Of a stretch of DNA of 64,000 nt, positions 1 through 12,712 are shown one piece after another (positions within the stretch are counted from its first letter, which is position 1; each line of letters begins with the position of its first letter). The position numbers and the translations under genes are program-made. Origin of the DNA: Escallonia rubra (Eukaryota; Streptophyta; Magnoliopsida; Escalloniales; Escalloniaceae). The notes below the pieces were generated by a model. The model was not told where the DNA came from. It saw only the letters and a list, made by a program, of their open reading frames with translations, and did no database searches. The stretch spans positions 992,001 to 1,056,000 of the forward strand of contig JAVXUO010003001.1 in assembly GCA_033065855.1 (NCBI GenBank). The letters are read 5' to 3'.

Positions 1-92
1 CAAACCTTTTAAAATGAAGGGAAAAAAAATTGTCTTTTGGTGTTGAACTTGATTAAAAAGTATTTGCATTTACAGACCATCTGTGCTTCTAT

Positions 93-437
93 GCTATGTT
101 ACATAGACTCGGTACGAGTGTCCGCATCGGATACGTGTCCAAGTGTCGGATTCATCTATTTTTTAAAATCCAAGACACGGGGACACCAAAATATTCCCAC
201 CTATTCTTGGTTTTTAGTTATTCCTTAGCTTACATAATGTTTTATAGTATGCATATCATTTTGATTTAGATTTGAGATCATCTCAAAGCAATAAAGAACT
301 AAAAGAAATACTATAACATGGTGCTCCTAGTGGCATATCCTACGGGGTATGTCGGACACATATCCCATACTCATGTTCTAGTGTCGAGTGTCCAACACGG
401 GTACTTCATGCATTTCGAAGAGTCCATGTAACATAGC
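93..437. mobile_element. Terminal-inverted-repeat (MITE-like) element
   Basis: The two ends are inverted copies: both begin GCTATGTTACAT and continue as an imperfect inverted repeat rich in GTGTCC/GGACAC motifs. The element is flanked on both sides by the direct repeat TTCTAT (87-92 and 438-443). It is 345 bp long with no coding capacity. A 6-bp flank does not fit a standard superfamily cleanly, so the class is left open. That it is a mobile unit is inferred from the matching ends and flanks. Confidence 0.6.
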
Positions 438-3400
438 TTCTATGTCCAACTTAGACTTGCCATTCAAACTCTTGATGTTTTACTCATAGAAGTGTGCTGA
501 TTCTTTCTATCTTGATGGTGTATTCTATCAGCAACCAAACAGCTGACTATTGCAAGGTTCGAAAGGAGAAAAAACAAGGCAAGAAAGGTGGACCTAACAT
601 AGTGGCAAATTCGCACGGATCTGATTCAGGGCCACCTAACATGGGTGCACTTTGCATATGAGCACCATTCTTAGGTATTGTTGCCACTGCTAGCGGAAGT
701 CCTATATGATTCGTTTTTTCCAGCAACTTTGTCTGTTGTACTGATAACCTGGAAATTCTGTTGCAGAGAGCCAAGTATTCTCTAACGTACTTTAATATTT
801 TTTTCAAGGATAAATTCGGTGTTAGCTTACCCTTCTGCCTTAAGGGATTTCTCTGTACTATGATGCCCATCGAGTATATTTATGACAAAGGTGTTCCTTG
901 ATTAAAAGTTGCCGACGGGTGTGATTTTACGAAGAGAAATCCACTGAAGATGTCTCAGGTAAAGTATTAAATCCCATTGTACAAATCTCACTATTCGAAA
1001 ACAGGCTCCACACAGAAACTCAACTTCCCTGAGCATTGCAGTGGCAGGAGCTAACTTACAGATTCCTGCTTTCTATATCTATGTGCAGCACTTGTTTGAT
1101 TTCCATGGGGTTGTGCTTTTTAATTGATGAAACAGAGTTCCTTCTGTGGCGTGGTTGTGATTGCTTAATTGACGTGGTAGATTCTCATCAGTCCGTTAAT
1201 AATTGATACAGCTTCCAATTTTTCCCCGTGTTGTGAGGCATTTGATTGTCAATGCTAGAGCTATGTTATCTCGAGGAAGAAGACCGCCTAGTTTTCTCTC
1301 TGCCGCTGATCAACGTGCTTTTCTCTTTGTAGGTCCCATGGATGCTAACGTGAGATGCAGCCTTCTCCGCATGGATTAAAATCAGCGGACAACTATGGGG
1401 CTTTGAGGTTCAATGTTCTTTCTTTTTATTCACCAAAAAGGGTAAAAGGAAGGGGGGGGGGGGGGGGTGAATCTAGTAGAGTAGAGGAAGGAAAAGATTA
1501 GGCGAGCAGGATTTCTACTTTCTATCATCCACCTTGAGAAGAAACTCAGAATACTTTAGCCATTTATTTTCATGGATGATTGTCCCTGAGTTGAACATTA
1601 TGCTTATCCTCAAGTTCATTTTAATTTCTGAAGCGAGCATGCCAACCAATTACGGATATGGGAATAATATCGTAATTTTGGGTGGGGAAAGAGCTGAGTT
1701 GTTTTGCAGATGTCAAAATGGAGGTGATTACATTTGAGAGGAAAAATAATCGAAACTATTTTTTTCTTCTTTATCGGGCAGCTGACTCAGCTGGTATGCT
1801 TTGAGAGCAACCAGCTCTCTTGCTGCTTGCAATCTACATTGTTGTTTTTTTTTTTTTTTTAACCTCCAGTCGAGACACCTTTTACTATTTCCATGTGAAA
1901 TTCTGCGAAGTTCATTTGAAGGGAATAAAATACATAGATTCTTCAATGAATACTTTGTGCGAACATTTACGACTTCCTTTTGTGTAATTTGATGTCTCAC
2001 ACATCTACCATATAAGCTAAAACCCTTTCCCAATGTGCAAATCTATAGTTTCGTTCTTGAAAAAGTCAATCTTCATAGGGTATGTCGAAAATTAGGAGAC
2101 ACCAACATACAAAAGGTACCACAATTTCAGATGATTATCCTTCTTCTTTTTCGTGTTATAATTTGCATGCACAAAAGTGATTTTGATAAGATTTTTGGGC
2201 CTGAAGAAGTGGATAGCTAATTCGAGCCCCAGCCCGTTTGTGACAAAATTTTCAGCGTGGGCAACCCAGCTCCGGACCCCCTAAAATTTATTTCCAGCCG
2301 GACCACAAGGAAGTTTCTTGAGAATTCTTTAGGTTGGGTGTCGACGATCTTTCTTTAATTCTGCCAAAAATACGATGCACGCAAGCTGACTCAACGTCAA
2401 GTCAAAACAAGATTTAAAAATAACAATGTGCAAGATGCCTTGGCTTTACAAATAAGTAATATCTAGGAGGGGAAGTTGGGGGGTGAAGAAGGGAGGTTGC
2501 GTTAGGGACCTAGCTTCTACCATTAAAGGAAATTTGCAGCTGTAGAGAGATGCATCCCATCCATCAATGGAGAATCAATCGGGCAAAAGTCCCCAAAAAG
2601 AAAGAACCGCCTTTACCCTTTTAAAGCCAGGCCCTTTTCATTATTTAGAAAATTAGGCTCTTGTCTCCTCCATATTTGGGGTTTCTGGGGTTGGAGCTAC
2701 CTAAGCAAGTGACTACTGATGGGCATGTAAGACCCTAATATGTCCATTTTAGTGAAAACAATCATTCGGAATAAGGCTAGTCACCTTTCCCATCTGGGAA
2801 ACTCCTAGTTATCTCCCTCTTTTCTCTCTTGGTAGGGACATGCGAAAGCTGGAGATGCCTTCTTGATTGGCCCAGGGATGGGCTCTCTCCATAACAAGGC
2901 AAATCATTTCAAGAAACCTACCACCACTACACAGAAGGTTTCTGGGCATTTTCTTCCCTCTTTTGGCAGTAAAATGAAAGTAAAAAGTGTACCTTAAGTT
3001 TGTGATGTGTTGTTTTCATCGGGATAGGCACGATACGCAAGACGGATCTAAGACCAACATATCAAAGTTTTAAGTTCTATGAATTATTGATAAGTTTCCT
3101 GACCAAAATACAAAATTGCACGTTCGATTTCAGGATTGTTTGGCCTTAAGGCAGCTCTTCGTTAGAGAACTGCAACATGGTTCGTGGCCGAGTTGTACAA
3201 AAACAATGATATATTCTACGATTTACATATCAAATTTGTTTTTTGAAAAATGATTCTACGACTAATTTTTGGATAGTCTTTTTGTTGCTTTTTTTTTTAT
3301 TTTGATTTTTGACTAGAAGTATGTTTATCTACCTTTTGGGCTTCCGTACAAATCTACACTTTTTTCAACACACGATTGACAAATTCATCTGTAATTTTTA

Positions 3401-4570
3401 CATTGATTTCTGTTAGAAGATGTTATCTAGGCAACATTTCATCTTTTGAAAATGATATTCAAAAAGGTACTATTTCTTTTCATATTTTAGAAGAAAAGCT
3501 TACTTCAATTTTTCTAAAACGTGAACTTGAAAACGTTAATCGAATAAAAATGCAATAACCGGTGAACTAAAGTCACCAGTTTACTGAACGAGGGTGCGAG
3601 TGAGAGCAAAAACGGATGCACGAGAGCGAGCAATATAAATGCATAGTTAGTGAGGAGATCGTGTAGCAAAAAGGGAAGCGTCACTTAAATTTAGAAGAAT
3701 TTGATGACCCGACCCGTCCATGATAGTAGGTGAAAACGTGATGCATGGCGAAGTCGTTGAGAGTCGTGGACTTGAACAAGTGGGCTCTATATATGACCTA
3801 AATTTTCACATGAAGGATAACTGTAAAGCTAAAATGGGCACAAGATTCTTAAAATTTGCAGTCGAGCTTACATTGATGTGCCTAAATTTTTTTATAATGT
3901 TAAAGTTGAAAGAAAGTTGCCATGTTACCGCCTATTTAGACGTTCTCTCGTTTTAGCATGCGGACTAAAAAATATTTTTTTACATTGAAACAAATTTTGT
4001 TACAACTACACTCTTTAATACTGTATATCTTTTTACTCTAAAATAAGTACAACAAATATCTCGCTCATTATCGGATAACAACAATTCCGTATACAAAATT
4101 CCCTTAGACAATTTTTGATTTACTACTGTAAACCTCTAAGCACAAATGTGAAACACCTATTATGGTTTTTACTGTTATATTTTTTTCATCCTTATTACTT
4201 ACTGTATAATATTAATGTTCACATGTGTAACGCACGTAATCAGATTAATGGTTCTTATCATTTTATCAACAAAATATTCCGACATCGGATCAATCAATCG
4301 CAACTGTATCCGGGTAAATGGTATCCAGATGGGTGAGGGGTGTTATTATGAATGAATCAATAAATTAATCAATAACCCCTACAACCCAAGTTGAACATTT
4401 ATTTAAATATCCTCCAAAAGGAAACGAATGGCTACAGAGAGATGGTGTTGTCGTGGCTGCTTAGGTACCATATACAAGTGCATACATATATATTAATACA
4501 CACAAACCTGTCCCTTCAATCTTTCCAGACATGGAAACTTTGTCGACACTAACGTTGGAGCAAACAAGCA

Positions 4571-4572
<2 letters not shown>

Positions 4573-4620
<48 letters not shown>
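4573..4620. repeat. (AT)n microsatellite
   Basis: About 48 bp of uninterrupted AT dinucleotide. An ORF read through it encodes only Tyr-Ile repeats and is an artefact. Confidence 0.95.
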
Positions 4621-4622
<2 letters not shown>

Positions 4623-4744
4623 CATGAGTTTCCAGAGTCTACATAGTCACCACGGACCGCCCATGGCTATGACCTTTGGGCCTTCCTTTACTTTTATAAT
4701 ACGGAGTATATATTTATTTAAATGAATAAGTGTATTGTTCTCTG

Positions 4745-4750
<6 letters not shown>

Positions 4751-4788
<38 letters not shown>
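4751..4788. repeat. (CT)n microsatellite
   Basis: About 38 bp of uninterrupted CT dinucleotide, a common class in plant intergenic and 5' leader DNA. No adjacent gene was found. Confidence 0.95.
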
Positions 4789-4791
<3 letters not shown>

Positions 4792-5630
4792 GTATTCCAT
4801 TTTGATTTGATAAAGTAAGCTACCATGTCACTTTCAAACTCGCCAACGCCCTCGTCTTTTCAAACTCTCTGAGGGCTTCTTTTGCAGCACTGCAAGGGTA
4901 TGTTTGTCACTTCAAGTTTCTTTCTTTCAATCTTTTAAAAAAAAAATTTGCTTGCTCAAGAAATGACTCATAAGCTAAAAAAAGAAGAGAAAAGCCATTT
5001 GAGCTTTACTTAGGGGTTATTTAATAAAACTAAAACTTAGGTGCTCAGCGCTAAATTTGTAAAATTGAAAATTTTAAATGACTGAATTTTTACTAAAAAA
5101 TAAGTTAACGTGTTTGGTAAACAATAAACGTAAATGTCTGAAAATTGTTTCATTCACAATTTTATCCATTTACCAAAATTTTGCATTTATTTATATACTT
5201 TATAACCTTTTTTGTTTTGTTGAAACTGTGTTGGTAGTTGTGGTGGCAATGACGGGATGGAGTAATAATGGTGGTGGTGGTGGCAGGAGAAAGATGTTAA
5301 TGGTGGCGGTAGTGGTGCGTGAAAAAGTGATGTTGATAATTGTGGTGGTAGTGATAAACAACGACATGGTGGTCATGGCAATGGTGATAGTTTGCTGGAT
5401 ATAAGAGGTTTTGACGAAAACGGATGTAGTGACAATGGCGATAGTGTGGTGTAGGTGGCAGTATCTTTGTGGTTGTGTTGGTGATAGTGGCTAGTGCGTG
5501 ATAATTGTGGTGGTGGTGTCAAAAGAGAATAATAATTATAGTGGTGGTTTTAGTGTGGTGGAAGCGGTATTGCTAGAAAATTATGCATCATAGTGATACT
5601 TATTTTTTCTATGTAAAATCATGTTAAATA

Positions 5631-6932
5631 TTCCCTCCATCCTACATAATTTGATCAAATTTTATTTTTTTTGCATGCATATTAAGGATTTAGGTGATAT
5701 ATTGTGTGTTTTTCGTTCTACACTTTGAAGAGAAGAGAGGGAATAAATAGGACAGGAGAGAGAAAAATGGATTAGTGAAGTGTTAAGTGTGAAGAGAAAG
5801 AAATCTATACTACTTATAAAAGTATAAATATTGTAAATTATTTTTGGACGATTTTGTCATCCGTTAATTATGTTAATAACATTCTTACCCACCCTTTTAT
5901 GACTCCCTTTTAAATTTTGTTGAAATTAAATGAACATTGGATACAATGAATCTATTCTAAACATTGGGAAATAAAAAGTATGATAAGAAAGAAAAGAAAT
6001 ATAGAAATCTATTTGTTACTCCCTTTTTAATTTGGTTGAAAATAAATAAACATTGGATAATGAATTGAGTAATAAGAATTGTGATTTTTTCCCCTTGCAT
6101 TTTTAGGTTAGCAAATAATTAACTAATTTAAAACAAAAAAAAAACTGAAATACGTGAAAAATCACTTCAGAAACAAAAAAACTGTTGAAAAATAAAAGAA
6201 AAAAACGAAAAAGCAGGGTAAATATACATCCAAAAAAAAAAATTTGGGGTTGGGGGGGGCGGGGGCGTGTGTGCAAGGCTTGAATATGGCATCAATTTAA
6301 ACTTAAAATCTGTTAAGTTATTGCAATTGAAGACCAAGTGCTTTGCATGATATACAATATTCGTACTTAGAAATGCAAAGCACCAGCTGATCTTTAAAAT
6401 TATAAATTTTAAGTGTATACCATGAACCAATTTAACAGATTACAAAAAAAACAAAGATGCAGATTCATTTTTTTAATTTCTCCATTTGCTCTTCTTTTTA
6501 GGAGCATCATCAAACATGTCTTCAATCCAGAAGCCTATAAAGAAGATTTTCAAACACTGAACTCATTATAATTGCGAACATCAAATATACATTTCTTCTA
6601 AAACAAGTTAGAAAAGAAATAATAACATAATTGAATTATATTTTTTTTATCCCAAAAAAGCTAATGGTATCACCTCAAAAATTACTCTCGACCACATCCT
6701 CGTACAAAGCACGTACTTCATACTAGTGAATAAAAAAGTGTAAGAAAGTGGGTCAGGAGAGATAAAATGAGTTTGTGGAGATTTAAATGTGGAGAGAGAA
6801 ATAGAATAAAAAATTGTAAAAAGAGTAAATATGTAAAAGTACGTACATAATCTTTCTTAATTTAGAAATGAGTAATTTTTATGGGACGACACAAAAAGAA
6901 AGTTGATCAAATTATGTGGGATCGAGGGAGAA
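5631..6932. mobile_element. Long Stowaway/mariner-like non-autonomous element
   Basis: The left end reads TTCCCTCCATCCTACATAAT and the right end is its near-perfect inverse (CACATAATTTGATC when reversed), giving terminal inverted repeats of about 29 bp. CTCCCTCCGTCC-type ends are the hallmark of Stowaway (Tc1/mariner) MITEs in plants. At about 1.3 kb it is long for a MITE. A second internal copy of a CTCCCT motif near 6020 suggests nested insertions. No transposase is readable. A TA lies at 5629-5630 on the left, but the right TA is not clear. Confidence 0.5.
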
Positions 6933-9180
6933 ACTTTTAACCATCTCACTTAAAATTAAGTGATAAGTATTAAGTAAGTCCACCTTGATTTAAAATTTTG
7001 GTTTATTTTTTGTAAGAATTAATTTTTAAGTAATACAACGTTGACGTTATCAAGCACACTTAATTGAAAGTTTTAAGTATTTAATTATGTTATCAAACAC
7101 AATATTAATCTCTTAACATCAATTTAGAAGGCTTATAGCAATATATAATGATTTTGATGATTATTGTGAAATTCAAATAGTAAAACGCATAGCAAAAAAC
7201 GTATCATTTTTCTTAGTTACGAGTGACTAAGAGATACATGAACATTCTCGGCTCTAGATATGAAAGGGTTTAGATCTCATTTCATATGAATCATATTACT
7301 CCGGGGTATAACTTTCCAAAAAAAAAATTCAAAGATAAGAAATGTATACCATAAGTTCATAAATGTGAGGCAAAAATATGTGGTGATATTACATTGCAAC
7401 GAAATAAAAACCAACATAAAATGTAAAAAGACAACTAAACAACAAAGTTAAAGACTCAACACCTTTGGAGGATAAATAAACATGCATCAAAGTGCAACTT
7501 AAACCCTCAAACCAGACTGCTTTATTGACCTCTATTAACGTGAGGACACACTGAAAAAAACTCATTCATTACCTTTAGCTAACAATGCAACACAAAACAC
7601 GTAGCCACCAGACACCTCGGTCAAAACTAGCAAACCCGTCCAAACCTTTGCCACCCACATACTGCACCGTCACAGAACAACTCACTACACGCAACACCAC
7701 CACACAATTATGTATACTCAGTCAATACTAACACAAGGAAGTCGCTTCACCAAACAAAGCCACCACATGAGACGACGAAAACTCAACCCACCACCAAGAC
7801 CACAAATCACCAAACGAGAAAGCTAGCGAAGAAGGGGGATTAAACCCTAGCTTGAAACTATACCCCCACCTAACAGCCTCACCAAGTACCAAACAGCCCT
7901 CAACTGCAGCAGCAGTCGCCGTCTTCATTGCCAGATGCCTACCCGCCAAAACCCTGAAGAACCACTAGAAAAAAAAAATACCTTGACCACCAAACCACCA
8001 CCAACCACAATTGAACCACTAACCCCCCTTGCAAAGCCACCCAAGACACCTGAGCCGGGTGGATCGAATTTTAAACTGTAAATGTATATACCAATCTACA
8101 AAGCTTTAGACGTTCGATCTATATTATTTATTGTTGTTGTGGTTTTCTTTTTGGTGATAAGAGAATACTTTTGTTATTGTTGTTGTACAAACAACAGAAC
8201 TTTGGTTCGACTGAGTTCCGATTTGGTGCATTTTTGGTCTTTCTAATTATAACACTCTTTATGTCCAAAATTTTAGTTTTTCTCATTCACTTTTTAGCCA
8301 ACTTTATCTTTTTCACTCTCAGCTTATTATGTTCAACTAATATATGAGCGTAATTGTGTACCATAATATGGTCACCTACCCGAGGGATGTCATCAGGCTT
8401 ATAGATTTCCATGCGTTTCTACTGGACTTCGATTGTTCTAGGTCTACCTTATGTTTTTGCTATTTTGCAAAAATAAGAAATAAGCTAAATTCCAATCATT
8501 CTTCAATAATTAGCAATTAATTATATCGCAAAAGTAGCTAAAAGCGAATTAAGACTCAAAATTTGGAATAATAACATGATTCTAGTCCGTTTAACTCTCT
8601 TGTTAACCTTCTACGCAGAGCATTGGAAGATTAACTTTGCTTTGCATTCGTATAACAATATAAACCTTAAACTAATTGGAGACTCAAAATGTAGATATTT
8701 GGGAATGCGACAAATAAGGGGTAGATTAACATATAAAAAAGTGAAAATAGTCTTCACCCTTTTTTCAAACCTGAACGGTGAAAATGATTCTATTCTTTCA
8801 AAAACTGAGTACATCGAAGAAGACAACCAATGTCCTCTTAATTTACTGTTTTTGTGCCACAAGGATTGCTTAAAATAGAACAAATAAGACCAAGATATTG
8901 AGTTCCAGTCCACATTTCAGCAATCTGTAATTTTAAGCTAAAACCTAGGTTTACACGTCTGTGTGTGCAGTTGTTAATTTATGGACTTGCTCAGTAGCTT
9001 TTATGGCTGGCTGTGACAGAGACCTTGGTAGTGACCAGGTTCATGACACTGACATCCAATTTCTGAGCTACTATATACACACCCAAATGCAAATGGAACA
9101 AAAGTTTGTTCAGATTTTTGAGATCGAAGTGCCCAGCCGAGAAAAGTTTTTTTGGTACAAAGGAAAATTAAAAACACAGA
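6933..9180. other. Intergenic, no gene recognised
   Basis: AT-rich flanks surround a C/A-rich, CCACC-repetitive block (about 7580-8050) which encodes nothing recognisable on either strand. Overlapping 100-codon ORFs on both strands at about 8576-8913 lack family motifs or codon bias and are treated as chance. Confidence 0.5.
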
Positions 9181-9434
9181 TTACATAGAGTGTCTTTCAA
9201 AAGCCACTCCACACAGATCAGCCATAAGTAGGCTGTTCATATCTCTAGGTGCCTCTATGATGCATACATATTGGTCTGCTTGTTTAACACCCAGGTTAGC
9301 CATGTAGTCTGCACATTGGTTGCCTTCTCGCATGGTATGGTTTAAAACACTTCCCATCTGTGAGATGATCTTGCGACAGTCTTCCACCATTGCTCTCAGT
9401 GGGTGGTACTGGATATCTGATTCCAGGATCAGTT
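9181..9434 (-). pseudogene. LINE-type RNase H domain remnant
   Basis: Reading the minus strand from about 9434 gives a conserved C-terminal RNase H-like fold. An ESD acidic motif is followed by a DCR box, then H-x3-REGN-x2-AD, then a Gln-rich end and a DxxGV-x-F-x-R tail to the stop at 9181. This is the RVT_3-type RNase H found at the 3' end of plant non-LTR retrotransposon polyproteins and in stand-alone plant relatives. Only about 84 residues remain, there is no reverse transcriptase upstream, and no promoter or start context is apparent. It is most likely a 5'-truncated LINE fragment. A small host RNase H gene exon is the alternative. Confidence 0.6.
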
Positions 9435-11562
9435 GTAGATATGTTAAGCGTTCAGGTACGCAAGTTTTGTTTAAATAACCGTGGCATATATATTGCCTAA
9501 AGTAGTACTCCAGCTCGCAGCAAAGTAATTAGAACTAAGACGCGGGAATGGGCCGATAATCCTAGACAAAATCAAGCGATACTTGTTGTGCTTATCATAC
9601 CATCTACATTAGTTTGCCCATGCATGGTCTTTTCGGTCTAATTTAGTAGTATGTTAAAACATTTAAACGAGGGAGGGACCATTTACGCACGCTACCTAAT
9701 ATCCTTTTCACGCTCTTATCCCTCGTTGAAAAGTTTACGCTTGTCACTGAACGACATTTTTACCGACGATAATGAATTGTAAAAGCATATAAAGGCATAG
9801 AAGAGGCATTTCCTTATAAATTACTGTGGTGGTCCTAAACCATTAAAAGTATGCTCCCATGAATGTCATTGGCACATTGTGTTTTGAAAAATAACCAACC
9901 CCTGTCAAGCTCATTCATTCATTCATTCATTTATAAAAGTTGATGGTGAGAGGCTGTGGTTACAACTTTTGGGTCCCACCTCTCCCCGCGCGGGCCCCCA
10001 GCTGCCCCACCCCAAATTAAATACATTTGTCCGAAAAAGCAGTTACCATAAAAGGAAGGCACGCTCTGTACAAAGGAAGTAGAGAGATAAAGGCAATTCT
10101 AGACCAGGAAAGCAAACTGAGTAGTTGAAGAGTAGTTTTCTGTGTGAATGAATGAATGACGAAAGCGATGTGTGGGCCAGTGCATGTGTCCCACAACGCC
10201 AATCACTTTGCAAATCCAACGTTTGCACAGATGCCCGTCGTATTCAGACAAAGAATCAAAGGCGCGCGACAGTTTCCAACCGTTAAAAGACATTCTATAT
10301 GGGGAAAGCTTCATCTCCGATGTCGCCGACCACTTTACTATCTTTAAACGGTTGATTCCAGTTTCGAGATCCTGTGTTGTGTTGCCACGACGTGGCATCA
10401 TCTAACCCGATATTTAGGCCAAAAGAAGTTGTCTCCAAGCTGATGAAAACTGAGTTCGATGGTAAGAATAGATTACATAAGTACGAATACAGTACCAGAA
10501 TATGTATCGTTTTGAACTTAACGTGTTGATATAGTGACGTACCAAAATAAGAAGTTGTCTCAAGAAAGATCGTGCAAATCGTAGGAAATATTATGAGCAA
10601 GAGGTTATAGAGCTTTAATTGGTATAATTGAACTTACTGTGTTGTTCCATTTAATCTTTATACGGTCAATTTACAAAATTTCTAACAAAATTTGTTACTT
10701 TGACATTTTTTAAGGAATCGATACAAAACACACTCTAGGAGGTGAACCAGAGCAGGCTCATTTTTAGACTCTGATGCACTCGCAATACGTCAATATCTCG
10801 ACCGATATCATCTGTACCGGCCGGTAAAATCGGTACAGAGCGGTATTTTTACCGATACAAAATGTAAAGAATACTATACCACTAGAAGGTAAAAGCGTTA
10901 CGTACCGACCGGTACGATATTTATAACTATGATAGACTATGTAGTAATGCACTCATGGTTGATATAGTGACGTTTTGAATTATGCTCTTACTTGCACTTG
11001 ATCATGCGCATTTTTTGTCCATAACTCGTCGATGTCTTTGGAGCGTGCTTTCACTCGTGAAACGTGGACTGGACTGATAGTTCATTGAACGTCAGTTCTT
11101 TTTTGGTCCTGCCTAAATTATATGTACGTTTCATAGGTTTTTGTTTCAGTATCTCATCTTGTATCTTGTAGTATATGCTAGCTAATGTTGCGACTAAAGA
11201 GGATTTATAGGTAATCTTTTGTATCTCATCGTTATAAGTAATACTTTTTATTTACTTTGGTGATAGTAGACATAATTGTGCCACATTGAATTTTGTTACG
11301 GTATTTTTGTATGCCTTTTTTTTTAGTCACAATTTCGGGTCTTATAACTCAGAGTAAAAAATCAGTTTTTTTATTACTTTTAGATTATGTTTGGGATTGA
11401 TTACGATATGGCAAAAATAATTGTACCATAATAAAAAAAAACAAGGACCGGATCAATCATTGTTTGACCAAATAAAGTACCAAAATACCCTCTTTAATTG
11501 CAAAAGCCTTTAAGACCTTCCGTCGAAACACTATACTTAATTATTGTTTTGTCACATTGAAC
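9435..11562. other. Intergenic with short palindromic repeat, no gene recognised
   Basis: Overlapping ORFs on both strands around 10017-10600 show no family signature. At 10790-10925 a compact block repeats ACCGATA/TACCGGCCGGTA motifs in direct and inverted orientation, likely a dispersed repeat fragment. An (ATTC)n stretch lies near 9915-9932. Confidence 0.5.
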
Positions 11563-12707
11563 TAGGGATGGCAATGGGTGCAGTCGGATCCGCACCCACC
11601 CCGGTAGCCCTAAAACCCCACTCCGACCTGCCACCGGGTCACTTATATACAAAACCATAACCGATCCTAACAAAGATTGAAAAACCCCTCCCCGCCCTTC
11701 CCCTATAGCACTCAAAACTCTGTTTGGTTTGTCATTTCAGGCAAGTAATCAATCTTCGATCACAGTTCACAGAGCCACTACAATTCTCATGATTCATCAC
11801 TTCACAAAACACTTAATAATTAAAAATTCAATCAAAAAAAAAATTACTAAAAGGCAACAATTCAACCACAAAGCAAAAACAAGTTACAAGGAAGAATCAG
11901 GGAAAGGTAATGATTGGGTTGCACAAAACACACTAACCGGAGTAGAAACTTGAAAAGGAAAACGGAAGCAAAAGGCAATGGTTACGCAGAACTGTACATT
12001 GAAGTCTCCAATATAACATTCAATTTAACACTCCTCAACTTAGTTGGCAATCCATGGGCATGTCCAAGCACCACCATTACGATGTCTAGAAAGAGATCAT
12101 GCAAACTCAAAATATATTGGCTGAAAAACTTGCTTTCTCAAGTGACACTGTGACAGATCACGAAGGATCATAGTGAAATCGAGACGCCGAACATCGACGG
12201 TGGACGTGATTGCGAAGGTGGAGGTGGACGCCGTCTGTGCGGGGAAGAGTGTACAGTGGTCGCCGAGGTAGAGGTGGAAGCTGACAGTGCGGGGGAGCGG
12301 TGGACTGTGGTCGCCGAGGTGGAGATGGACGCCGACGGTGCGAATGAGAGTTGGACGGTGGTCGCCGAGATGGAGGTGGACATCGACTGTTTGCGAGGGA
12401 AAGGGGGGAAAGGGGAGCCAAGCAGGCAGCAGCGGTAGGAAGTGAAGAGATCATGAGAAGAATGATAATATTAGGGTTGGGAGGGACTATATATATAAAT
12501 GGATGGACGGCAAAGATTAGCAGGTGCATAACGGGGCGGGTACGGGGCATGGGGCGGGTTGGGCTGAATATCATACCCGACCCTAACCCGCTGCGAATTT
12601 TAAAAAAAAATACCATACCCGTCCCAAAACCGGTCAAAGTCAAAATAACCCGCTCTTAGCGGGGCGGGGCGGAGATCTGTCGAGTGCGGATCTAATTGCC
12701 ATCCCTA
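11563..12707. mobile_element. Non-autonomous hAT element with perfect 8-bp TSD
   Basis: The element starts TAGGGATGGCAAT and ends ATTGCCATCCCTA, a perfect 13-bp terminal inverted repeat. It is flanked by identical 8-bp direct repeats CATTGAAC (11555-11562 and 12708-12715), the target-site length typical of hAT transposons. Subterminal sequence is GC-rich (GGGGCGGG tracts), and the interior (12180-12440) is a repetitive GTGGACG-type stretch giving long but low-complexity overlapping ORFs on both strands. No transposase is encoded. A second member of the same family lies at 52910-53669. Confidence 0.85.
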
Positions 12708-12712
12708 CATTG

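Larger units (their letters stand above)
438..5630. other. Intergenic, no gene recognised
   Basis: No ORF in this stretch shows a recognisable protein family or coherent exon structure; all are short and AT-biased. It holds a G homopolymer (1452-1467), an (AT)n run (4573-4620) and a (CT)n run (4751-4788). From about 5230 to 5580 there is a GGT/GTG-rich stretch whose ORF (5078-5404) is low-complexity valine/methionine and not a credible gene. Similar GGT-rich segments sit beside repeats at about 35.4-35.7 and 38.6 kb, suggesting transposon interior sequence. Confidence 0.6.

Noticed and set aside
12158..12659. Long overlapping ORFs (161 aa minus, 102 aa plus) inside the hAT element
   Set aside because: Pro/Ser/His-rich on one strand and Val/Asp/Gly-rich on the other, produced by the GTGGACG-type repeats; no domain and no codon signature.
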